DNA of 64,000 nt from Pseudomonas mosselii. GTDB taxonomy: Bacteria > Pseudomonadota > Gammaproteobacteria > Pseudomonadales > Pseudomonadaceae. Numbering within the stretch: position 1 is the stretch's first letter; every line of letters begins with the position of its first letter. Both the position numbers and the translations under genes were made by a program. Location: NCBI RefSeq assembly GCF_019823065.1, contig NZ_CP081966.1, forward strand, positions 954,001-1,018,000, written 5' to 3'. The notes below the pieces were generated by a model. It ran no database searches. It was not told where the DNA came from and was given only the letters and a program-made list of their open reading frames with translations. This document shows, piece after piece, positions 34,386 through 41,700 of this stretch.

Positions 34386-34982
34386 CTACCAGAACCACCC
34401 ACCCCGCGCGAGCTCCTGCTCGCAACTCCGGTACTGCGCCCCGAACACCGAAGCCCGGGCCTGAACCTTCTGCGAGACGTTCTTCAGCCACGGCTTGGCG
34501 TCGTAGCTGCGGTTGCGGTAGCCGCCCCAGCCTTCGTGGTAGTTCAGGTACTGGCCATAGGCGTCCCACTTGGACACGCCGTTGACCTGCTGGCTCTTCT
34601 GCATGTACCAGCCCATGAAGTCGATCGCGTCGGCGAAGTCGTCGCGGGCGGCGCCCCAGCCGCCGGCATCGCGCTTGTAGTCGGCCCAGGTCTCGTCCTT
34701 GGCCTGGGCGTACCCGTAGGCAGTGCTGACCCGGCCCCAAGGGATGAAACCCAGGAAGTAGTAGCGCGGCGGCAGGGCGTCGTGCTTGAACGAGGACTCC
34801 TGGTACATCATCGCCATCGGCACCTGCACCGGCGCACCCCAGCGCGCCTGCATCTTCAGCGCCGCCTCGTGCCATTTCGGCTTCTCGCGGAAGATCTCGC
34901 AGAGGTTGTCGGGGTTGGCGGGCGGCTTGGTGGCGCAGCCGGCAAGCAGCAGGAGCAGGGCTGGCATCAAGAGCCGAAGCAT
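34386..34982 (-). CDS. Lipoprotein with lytic transglycosylase-like (SLT) domain
   Basis: A 198-residue lipoprotein: MLRLLMPALLLLLAGCATK has a clear lipobox with Cys16. The mature part has an SLT-type pattern with the likely catalytic Glu in VPMAMMYQESSFKHDA, then WGRVSTAYGYAQAKDETWADY and YLNYHEGWGGYRNRSYDAKPWL. It would cut peptidoglycan glycan strands from the outer membrane side. ATG 34982 was chosen because the signal peptide begins there; longer in-frame readings add 43 residues without a signal. Stands alone, divergent from the Xre-ImmA gene. Confidence 0.85.
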   Translation of the reverse strand: MLRLLMPALLLLLAGCATKPPANPDNLCEIFREKPKWHEAALKMQARWGAPVQVPMAMMYQESSFKHDALPPRYYFLGFIPWGRVSTAYGYAQAKDETWADYKRDAGGWGAARDDFADAIDFMGWYMQKSQQVNGVSKWDAYGQYLNYHEGWGGYRNRSYDAKPWLKNVSQKVQARASVFGAQYRSCEQELARGGWFW

Positions 34983-35185
34983 GGCGGGTTTCCTTTGGCA
35001 GACGTCGGGGGCGCAGTTGGTTGGCGCTTTATACAGGCTTTGGGGAGGCATATGAATCAGGGGGCTGTTGCGCGATGTTGAGCTGGACACGGTGGGACGG
35101 TCGTCGCCCATGCCTCGACGGGTAAGCGTATCGGGTTTATATTTATTTGAAATTTTACAGAATCGTAAACCGAGGGAGACAGCCG

Positions 35186-36253
35186 ATGATCGGCGAGCGG
35201 CTCAAACGTGCCCGCGCTGCTGCTGGCCTGTCGATGCAGGCGCTAGGTGATCAGGTGGGCGTGAGCGCCAACATGATCAAGAAGTATGAACATGACCAGA
35301 GCATGCCCAGTTCTGGCGTGCTCGTGCGTTTGTGCAAGGCGCTGTCGGTGCGCGCCGAGTACTTTTTCCGCCCTGCCACGGTCGAGCTGGCGGGTGTCGA
35401 GTATCGCAAGCGTTGCAGCACGCCCAAGGCGATCCTCAAGCGCATTGAGGCCGATGTGCTGGATCAGGCGGAGCGTTGGCAGGAACTGATCAATCTATGG
35501 CCGGATTATCCCGTGCAGGCGTTCAGCGCGCCGGCAGGGCTGCCCGCGCAGTTGGATTCGCTGCAGGCGGTCGACAACCTGGCGGACCAGGTGCGGCAGC
35601 TGTGGGGCCTGGGGGCGAGCCCGATTCCCGATTTGATCGACGTGCTGGAGACGCATGGGATTCTGGTGATCATCACCCAGGTCGATGCGCAGGCGAAGTT
35701 CGATGGCTTGCAGGCCAGCGTGGCGGGGCAGCCGGTCATCGTGGTATCGGCCGACTGGCCGGGTGACCGGCAGCGGTTCACCTTGGCCCACGAACTTGGT
35801 CACTTGCTGATGCATGGTCGGTTGGCCGAAGGGCTGGACGAGGAAAAGGCCTGTAACCGTTTTGCCTCGGCATTGCTGGTGCCGGCCAGCGCAATGCGGC
35901 AGCATCTGGGCCACAAACGCCACATGCTGGAGGTGCGCGAGTTGTATCTGCTCAAGGCGGAATTTGGCCTCAGCATGCAGGGTTGCCTGTACCGCGCCGG
36001 GGACCTGGAGATTATCCCGCACGCTGTGCGCGAGCGGCTGTTCATGGTGTTCGTCAAACAGGGCTGGCGCAAACAGGAGCCAGGGGCTGCGTACCGGCAG
36101 GAAACCACACGGCTGTTCCAGCAACTGGTCTACCGCGCGCTGGGGGAGGGGATTATCGGTGAGTCCAAGGCGGCGGAGCTGCTGGGCATGACGGTCTATC
36201 AGTTCCACCAGGCGCGCAAACTGGAGTTACTGGATGCAGCTGCTCATCAGTGA
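35186..36253 (+). CDS. Xre-family regulator fused to ImmA/IrrE metallopeptidase
   Basis: A 355-residue two-domain protein. Residues 1-60 are a Cro/CI-type HTH (MIGERLKRARAAAGLSMQAL, then VSANMIKKYEHDQSMPSS). Residues about 130-290 carry an ImmA/IrrE zinc peptidase with HELGH at 202-206 in FTLAHELGHLLMH and a downstream EEKACNRFASALLVP that supplies the third zinc-ligand Glu. ImmA-type proteins cleave repressors or antitoxins. ATG 35186 follows GAGGGAG. The end overlaps the PIN-domain gene by 20 bases, so the pair is co-translated, which supports a toxin-antitoxin or stress-response module. Confidence 0.9.
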   Translation: MIGERLKRARAAAGLSMQALGDQVGVSANMIKKYEHDQSMPSSGVLVRLCKALSVRAEYFFRPATVELAGVEYRKRCSTPKAILKRIEADVLDQAERWQELINLWPDYPVQAFSAPAGLPAQLDSLQAVDNLADQVRQLWGLGASPIPDLIDVLETHGILVIITQVDAQAKFDGLQASVAGQPVIVVSADWPGDRQRFTLAHELGHLLMHGRLAEGLDEEKACNRFASALLVPASAMRQHLGHKRHMLEVRELYLLKAEFGLSMQGCLYRAGDLEIIPHAVRERLFMVFVKQGWRKQEPGAAYRQETTRLFQQLVYRALGEGIIGESKAAELLGMTVYQFHQARKLELLDAAAHQ

Positions 36254-36719
36254 TGCCAACATCCTGATCGACCTTGAAGAGGGAGAGCTGCTGGGTCAAC
36301 TCTTCACGCTGCCTTACCAGTTCACTGTGCCGGATATCCTCTATTTCGATGAGCTTGAAGCCCAGCATGCGCATCTGCTGGGCCTGGGGCTCGAGGTGGC
36401 TGAGCTCAACCCTGCCACCATGCTCTATGCCGTGGAGTTGGTTGGCCGGGTCAGGGGGCCTAGCCGTAACGATTGCTTCGCGTTGGCGCTGGCCAGGCAG
36501 GAAAAATGTCCGTTGCTATCCGGGGACGAGGCGTTGCGCAAAGCGGCTTTGCTGGAAGAGGTTGAGGTGAAGGGCACGCTCTGGGTGGTCGAGGAGCTTG
36601 TGCGAAGCGAGGTGATCACGGTCGAGCAGGCCCATGAGGCCTACCTCAGGATGCGGGCGAATGCACGGCGGCTGCCCTGGGCGGTCGCCCATCAGCGGCT
36701 GGATGAGTTCTATCGATAG
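36234..36719 (+). CDS. PIN-domain protein, probable partner of the Xre-ImmA protein
   Basis: A 161-residue protein with the PIN-nuclease acidic set: D7 in LLISDANILIDL, E40 in YFDELEAQ, D80 in SRNDCFALALA and D98 in LLSGDEALRKAA. In VapC-like toxins these bind Mg2+ for RNA cleavage. It overlaps the 3' end of the Xre-ImmA gene by 20 bases. The order antitoxin-like regulator then PIN nuclease fits a toxin-antitoxin cassette, although Xre-ImmA is not a typical VapB. Toxicity and the cleavage target are inferred. Confidence 0.82.
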   Translation: MQLLISDANILIDLEEGELLGQLFTLPYQFTVPDILYFDELEAQHAHLLGLGLEVAELNPATMLYAVELVGRVRGPSRNDCFALALARQEKCPLLSGDEALRKAALLEEVEVKGTLWVVEELVRSEVITVEQAHEAYLRMRANARRLPWAVAHQRLDEFYR

Positions 36720-36777
36720 CGGGCTGTTCAACCTGGAGCTACTTCATATAGTGGCTGTTGGCTTGTCGCTGGATCGC

Positions 36778-36823
36778 CGGGGCCGCTTTGCGGCCCTTTC
36801 GCGACACAAGGCCGCTCCTACAG
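36778..36823. repeat. REP-type element
   Basis: CGGGGCCGCTTTGCGGCCCT followed by TTCGCGACACAAGGCCGCTCCTACAG: one long-form unit between convergent genes. Confidence 0.75.
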
Positions 36824-36841
36824 GTGGGCGATGCAAGGCCG

Positions 36842-37624
36842 TTAGCGGGCGGTTGCCTGCTCGATCAGCAATTGCCAGTTGCGGGCTTCCTGCCAGTCAT
36901 CGGCGAAGGGCAGTTGAATCCAGTAGGGATGCTGGCCGGCGCTCTGCAATTGCACGTGCAGGGTGAAGGTGCGCACGGTGTCGTGGGTGGTGGTCGAGGT
37001 GGAGCGGGACTTGCCGCCGCCGATCATGCCGAACTGATTGTTGAACGCGTAGACGTTGCGCCAGCCGTGCTTGGTGGTGGTCTGGGTGGTGCTGCGGGTG
37101 ACGGCCTGTTCGTCCACGCGCACTTGCTTGACCACCTGTGGTGCGTCCATCAGCGCGTGGCGCTCGCCAACCTCTGGGGCCAGCACATACAGCATGTGGC
37201 TGTCGGGGAACACCGCCAGCATGCGCCCGCCACGGTAGACCCAGCGATACGCGCCCAAGGCCTTGCTGGCCAGGAACGCCTTGCCTTCTTCCATCCGCGC
37301 CGCATCGAGCGCGCGATAGGCCTTGTCCAGTGCGCGCTGGCGCGGGTACCACAGCACCGACACCGGGTAGTACAGCAGCCACAACAGGCACCAGAGCAAC
37401 ACGGCATAGATCGGCCCGCCGATGTAATGGCCCTGCCAGATCCACTTGAGCATCAGGTAGCCGCAGTAGGCGGCCTGGACGCACATGAATGCCAGGGTGA
37501 CCTGGCGTCTGCGCTGCAGCAGCCGGATTTCGGCCTGCCGTACCTGCTCAAGGGCATGGTTGAGCGGCTCGAGCGCGGCAGTGAAGGTGGTATCGGCGGC
37601 GGCAACGTGTTGCTGAACTGACAT
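36842..37624 (-). CDS. Membrane protein of unknown function
   Basis: A 260-residue protein with a helical, charged N-terminus (residues 1-42), two hydrophobic segments (VTLAFMCVQAAYCGYLMLKWIW and IYAVLLWCLLWLLYYPVSVLW, about 42-93) and a soluble C-terminal domain of about 160 residues. That domain has KAYRALDAARMEEGKAFL, a Thr/Ser-rich stretch (TRSTTQTTTKHG) and a closing beta-like segment. No family is recognised. Regular codon use and a normal ATG support it as a gene; it stands alone between the PIN gene and the EamA exporter. Confidence 0.7.
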   Translation of the reverse strand: MSVQQHVAAADTTFTAALEPLNHALEQVRQAEIRLLQRRRQVTLAFMCVQAAYCGYLMLKWIWQGHYIGGPIYAVLLWCLLWLLYYPVSVLWYPRQRALDKAYRALDAARMEEGKAFLASKALGAYRWVYRGGRMLAVFPDSHMLYVLAPEVGERHALMDAPQVVKQVRVDEQAVTRSTTQTTTKHGWRNVYAFNNQFGMIGGGKSRSTSTTTHDTVRTFTLHVQLQSAGQHPYWIQLPFADDWQEARNWQLLIEQATAR

Positions 37625-37749
37625 AGGGCATCCTGCACATGAAGGCTACGCGCCACTCTGGGCGCGACGGGGCGGGAGTATACCTTGGGTGAAACGCAGG
37701 GTTCGAGCCGGGGCGGGTGAGCAATGCCAGTCCTGTATTTTCTGCCCGG

Positions 37750-38790
37750 TCAGTGCCTATGCCGATGATGAACATCCGGAAAATGCGCATGGCTATGTCG
37801 AAGCGGCACATGCACATGGGGGTGGCTGTGCGGCTCGGTGCCATCCCACTCAAAGTCATGCTCATGTTGATGGTGCTCATCGTGCGTATGCCGGTGGCTA
37901 TGATCGAGGGCCTCATGCTGGTGTTCGTGAACATGGTTCTCCATCAAGTGAATCCACACACCCAAGGCCATCAACGTCGCAGCGAGCAGGAACGTCATGG
38001 ACACCGACTCACCCAGCATCAGGATCGCGACCGCCGCACCCAGGAACGGCGCTGTGGAAAAGTACGCCCCGGTACGCGCGCTCCCCAACCCGCGAAGGGC
38101 CAGGACGAACAGCACCAGGCTGACGCCATACCCAAGAAACCCAACCAGCAGGATCGACCCCAGCGTGCCCAGGGCCGGCAGTTGCGAGCCGATGGCCAAG
38201 GCCAGGCCGCCATTGACCACGCCCGCCGCCAGGCCTTTGCTGCCAGCGATGAACAGCGCGTCGGAGGCGGAGACCTTGCGGGTCAGGTTGTTGTCGATCG
38301 CCCAGCAAAGGCAGGCGAATGCCACCGCCAGCGGCCCGGTCCAGTCATGGTCCACCGCGGTCTCTTGCGGCCATGACAGCACGATACCGCCCAGGACGAT
38401 GGCGATCATACCGATCACGATCCGGCGGTCGGCGTTTTCCTTGAACACCACCCATGCCAGCACTGCCGTGAGGACCGACTCGAGATTGAGCATCAACGAT
38501 GCAGTGGCCCCCGCTGTGCGAGTGAGCCCGAACATCAGCGCCACAGGCGCAAGCACGCCGCCAAAGAAGATCGCACCTAGCAACCAGGGCCATTCTCCGG
38601 CAGGCAGCCCGGGCCGCTGCCAACCGCGATCGCGCACCAGACGGACGAGGGTCAGGCCGACGCCGCTGCCCAGGTAGAGCAGCCCGGCCAGCAGGATGGG
38701 CGGGGTATTGACACCCAACAGTTTGGCGAGCGGTGTGCTTGCGCCAAACAGTGCGGCTGCAACCAACGCGTAGAGAACACTCAGATTCAT
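37750..38790 (-). CDS. EamA/DMT-family transporter with His-rich C-terminal tail
   Basis: A 346-residue inner-membrane exporter of the drug/metabolite superfamily: ten hydrophobic segments in two EamA repeats (LYALVAAALFGASTPLAKLL at the start; GAYFSTAPFLGAAVAILMLGE near the end). The unusual part is the last 63 residues, which contain 23 histidines plus several Asp/Glu (for example HVHEHQHEALDHSHRHTHDE), a metal-binding type of tail as in cation transporters. Substrate unknown; zinc, nickel or cobalt handling is a guess based on the tail. Confidence 0.9.
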   Translation of the reverse strand: MNLSVLYALVAAALFGASTPLAKLLGVNTPPILLAGLLYLGSGVGLTLVRLVRDRGWQRPGLPAGEWPWLLGAIFFGGVLAPVALMFGLTRTAGATASLMLNLESVLTAVLAWVVFKENADRRIVIGMIAIVLGGIVLSWPQETAVDHDWTGPLAVAFACLCWAIDNNLTRKVSASDALFIAGSKGLAAGVVNGGLALAIGSQLPALGTLGSILLVGFLGYGVSLVLFVLALRGLGSARTGAYFSTAPFLGAAVAILMLGESVSMTFLLAATLMALGVWIHLMENHVHEHQHEALDHSHRHTHDEHHQHEHDFEWDGTEPHSHPHVHVPLRHSHAHFPDVHHRHRH

Positions 38791-38886
38791 GATGGGGCCG
38801 CCCTGTCAGGCTGATTGCGTGCAGGAGAGCATCATAGCCTTTCTGCACAAGGGCTGGCGCCACGCTGTGGGGGCAGTGGGAGAGCC

Positions 38887-38910
38887 ATCGCGGGGCAAGC
38901 CCGCTCCCAC
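38887..38910. repeat. REP element
   Basis: ATCGCGGGGCAAGCCCGCTC plus CCAC: one unit between divergently transcribed genes. Confidence 0.8.
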
Positions 38911-38989
38911 GTTGATCCTATCGTCGATGTAACAGTTGTCTTCTGGGTGGTAGCCGAGCAGAGTCCACTTACCTTGTCAGGAGACGCCC

Positions 38990-39754
38990 ATGCCACCAGC
39001 CGTTTTTGCCGCCGCCCAATGCGCCATTGGTGATGGCGACCTCCCCGCCAACCTGGCCTTGCACCTGGCGTTCATGCGCCAGGCCCATGAGCATGGCGTG
39101 GACCTGTTGCTCTTCCCCGAACTGTCGCTCACGGGCTATGCCCCCGCGTTGGCCAGTGGCCTGGCGCAGGATCTGGACACGCCGCTGCTGGCGCCACTGC
39201 GCCAGCTTGCCCAGGAAGCGGGCATGACCACGGTGGTCGGGATGCCGCTCACGGTACCGGGCCAGGACAAGCCGCGAATTGCGGCCTGCATCCTCCACCC
39301 GGATGGCTCTATTGCGGCCTATACCAAGCAGCACCTGCATACCGGCGAGGACGCGTTCTTCAGTGCGGGGAGCGGCGGTGAGTTGTTGTCCGTTTCCGGG
39401 CTGTCCGTGGCCTTGTCGGTGTGCGCCGATTTCAGCCATCCGCAGCATGCCGCCCAGGCGGCGCAGCGCGGCGCGCAGGTGTATGCGACAGGTGTGCTGA
39501 TCGGGGAGGGTGGGTATCCGGCGGATAGCGCATTGCTGCAGGGTTATGCGCAGCGGCATGCCATGGCGGTGCTCATGGCCAATCATGGCGGCACCACGGG
39601 TGGCTGGGCGGCGGCTGGGCGCAGCGCGTTCTGGGACGAGCAGGGGCGGTGTGTCGTGGCTGCTTCAGCTGCCGGGAATCGGCTGTTGATTGTTTCCGGT
39701 CAGGCTGGGGAGTGGCAGGGAGTGGAGGTTTCACTAGCTCAGCACGCAGGCTGA
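38990..39754 (+). CDS. Carbon-nitrogen hydrolase (nitrilase superfamily)
   Basis: A 254-residue amidase-type hydrolase of the nitrilase superfamily. The Glu-Lys-Cys triad is visible: Glu in DLLLFPELSLTGYA, Lys in IAAYTKQHLHTGED and Cys in VALSVCADFSHPQHAAQAA. There is no signal peptide. The substrate cannot be inferred: the sequence lacks the features that mark aguB (compare 52829-53725) or omega-amidase. It stands between the EamA exporter and the MTHFR-like gene, with no evident operon partner. Confidence 0.85.
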   Translation: MPPAVFAAAQCAIGDGDLPANLALHLAFMRQAHEHGVDLLLFPELSLTGYAPALASGLAQDLDTPLLAPLRQLAQEAGMTTVVGMPLTVPGQDKPRIAACILHPDGSIAAYTKQHLHTGEDAFFSAGSGGELLSVSGLSVALSVCADFSHPQHAAQAAQRGAQVYATGVLIGEGGYPADSALLQGYAQRHAMAVLMANHGGTTGGWAAAGRSAFWDEQGRCVVAASAAGNRLLIVSGQAGEWQGVEVSLAQHAG

Positions 39755-39769
39755 TCCGCTCGTGCCTGG

Positions 39770-41314
39770 CTACAGGTCGTCCAGTGAGACCTTCACTCGT
39801 TGTGGCGCAGCCAGGCGCTCCCGTGTTTTGGCAAGCAGGTCGTCGTCGCTCATCGGTGTGGGCTCGGCAATGTTAAGTGGTGCAGGCTCGAACCATACCG
39901 GCCACGAACTGCGATGCCGGCTCTCCACCTGCACGCAAGGAATCAACCGCTCGCGCAACACCTCGGTCCGGCCCACACTCACCGCCAGCCGATACTTGGC
40001 ACTGTGCACGCACTCCCGGTCGCCAAACTCGCAACGGTCCAGGCTCGTGCCGCCGCATGGCCCGTTCGCCAGGCCTTTGGGACAGGTCTCGGGGCAGATG
40101 TAGAGGGTGTCCTCCAGCCGGCAACTGCCGCAGGTATCGCACCCCACCAGCGGGCGTTTGATGCGTCGCTCCAGCCGATGCAGCCACTGCGCCGCCGTGG
40201 GGTTGGCCCACAGCGACCGGGTCACGGCCCAGCCGAAGCCCTTGCTCAAGGCCGTGGTGCGGCTGAACAACTGATGGTGCATCGCCGAGAGCAGGTGATA
40301 GCGGGCCTTTTCCTTGTTGGACGCGGTGATCTGCCGTTGCCCGAGGCGCCAGGCGTGCCCCGGTGGATGGAAGGTGACCGGCGCTAGGTTTGCTTCCTGC
40401 CAGGCCGCTTCCCAGGCCGGGGTCCAGTCCTGCAGTGAAGTGAACTGCGGTTGCAGCGCGCCGATGGCCTGCTCAAGTGCCTCGAACTGCGCCACTTCGT
40501 GGATACCGGACAGGTGCACGCCGGCATAGCCCATCAACTTCAGGCCGATCACCTGCAAGGCCAGGCGATGGTTGGCGCGTTCCCTGGCGTAGGCCTTGGA
40601 CACCGCCGTTTCGGCGGCCAGCAGCGCGCGCATCGACGGCGTGACAGTCACACCGGCAACGTGATCGAGCATCCCCGCGCGGCCTTCGGTCAGCGCCATG
40701 ATGCAGGCCATCAGCGGCTTGGGCCGGGGCTGGCGTTGCATCCAGTCGAAGGCTTCCTGGTGTTTGTCGATGTCGAAACCGAGTTGCAGGATGAACAGGT
40801 CGGCGCCGGCGGCGAGTTTCTTTTCGGCCTTGCAGTACTGCGCGCCGCCTTCTGCTTCCTGGTACTTGAACGGGTTGAGCGCGGCGGCCAGCAGCCAGTG
40901 GGGGCGGGCTTGGCGGACGATCTGCAGGGCGGCGACGGATTCCAGATAGCGTACCGGGCGTTCGCCGGGGGTGTGGCCGGGCAGGCGGTCGCCGGTCAGC
41001 AGCAGAAGCTGGTCGAGGCCGGCGGCGTCCATGCGTTGCAACTGGGCCAGCAGGTCGCGGCGTTCGCGGTCCTTGCCGGAGAAGTGCAGCAGGGCGGGAA
41101 CGGGGTTCGCGAGCCTGCTGAAGGCCTCCAGCGGCGACATGTCCAGGGCGCTGCTGACGCGGTCGCCGATGGCTACGGTCATCGGCCAACCACACAGCCG
41201 GGTGCGGGCCATGAGGGTTTCGAGGGTGGCGAAACGCTCGGCGCCGGGCTTGGGGACGAATTCCAGGATGCAGGCGAAGGCGTTGGCGTCCAGGGTCGTT
41301 TTCAGCAGGCTCAT
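39770..41314 (-). CDS. Methylenetetrahydrofolate reductase-like protein with MTHFR C-terminal cysteine domain
   Basis: A 514-residue protein. The N-terminal about 300 residues follow the MetF TIM-barrel pattern (ILEFVPKPGAERFATLETLMAR, LLLLTGDRLPGHTPGERPVRYLES, AGADLFILQLGFDIDKHQEAFDWM). The C-terminal part has many cysteines: VGCDTCGSCRLEDTLYICPETC followed by GPCGGTSLDRCEFGDRECVHSAKY, the MTHFR_C-type metal or iron-sulfur motif. ATG 41314 begins the barrel. It is divergent from metE, suggesting a link to methyl supply for methionine synthesis. It is probably not the main MetF. Confidence 0.87.
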   Translation of the reverse strand: MSLLKTTLDANAFACILEFVPKPGAERFATLETLMARTRLCGWPMTVAIGDRVSSALDMSPLEAFSRLANPVPALLHFSGKDRERRDLLAQLQRMDAAGLDQLLLLTGDRLPGHTPGERPVRYLESVAALQIVRQARPHWLLAAALNPFKYQEAEGGAQYCKAEKKLAAGADLFILQLGFDIDKHQEAFDWMQRQPRPKPLMACIMALTEGRAGMLDHVAGVTVTPSMRALLAAETAVSKAYARERANHRLALQVIGLKLMGYAGVHLSGIHEVAQFEALEQAIGALQPQFTSLQDWTPAWEAAWQEANLAPVTFHPPGHAWRLGQRQITASNKEKARYHLLSAMHHQLFSRTTALSKGFGWAVTRSLWANPTAAQWLHRLERRIKRPLVGCDTCGSCRLEDTLYICPETCPKGLANGPCGGTSLDRCEFGDRECVHSAKYRLAVSVGRTEVLRERLIPCVQVESRHRSSWPVWFEPAPLNIAEPTPMSDDDLLAKTRERLAAPQRVKVSLDDL

Positions 41315-41440
41315 TGGGTACGGGCTACCGGGTTGGGGCAGGGTGGCAGTGTGCGGCAGATTGGCGGGTGGGGCATGTCTGATTGCGCGGGGTACTGTGC
41401 TGGTTGAGACATTCACAACGCTCTGTCAGGTGGCCTAGAT

Positions 41441-41578
41441 CCCTGTGGGAACGGCCTTGCCGAGGCGTCGGACCGGTCGGAAAGGGCTGCGCAGCGGCCC
41501 CAGGATTTCAGCATTCATGCACAGATCGCCGTGGCCGCTTTGCGGCCATTTCGCGACACAAGGCCGCTCCCACAGGGA
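41441..41578. repeat. Inverted pair of long-form REP elements
   Basis: CCTGTGGGAACGGCCTTGCC (from 41441) and the complementary form ending GGCCGCTCCCACAGG (to 41578), each with a GCGGCC core, in opposite orientation upstream of metE. Confidence 0.8.
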
Positions 41579-41610
41579 TCATCATTTCTGTAAGGCATCA
41601 TGAACAATTC

Positions 41611-41644
41611 TTGAGTTCATCTCAAATTTAATGAGTTTGTCTCA
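41611..41644. promoter_or_regulatory. Tandem TGAG-N5-CTCA boxes upstream of metE (MetR-type candidate)
   Basis: TTGAGTTCATCTCAA (41611-41625) and TGAGTTTGTCTCA (41632-41644): two inverted repeats with the same 5-base spacer, centres about 20 bp apart. This arrangement of paired half-sites is typical of LysR-type activators; MetR is the known activator of metE. It lies 57-90 bases upstream of the metE start. Confidence 0.6.
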
Positions 41645-41700
41645 CCTTAGCCCCGCGCCCAAAATGCCCTCATTCATTTTAAGGTTCGAGGGACGACAAC

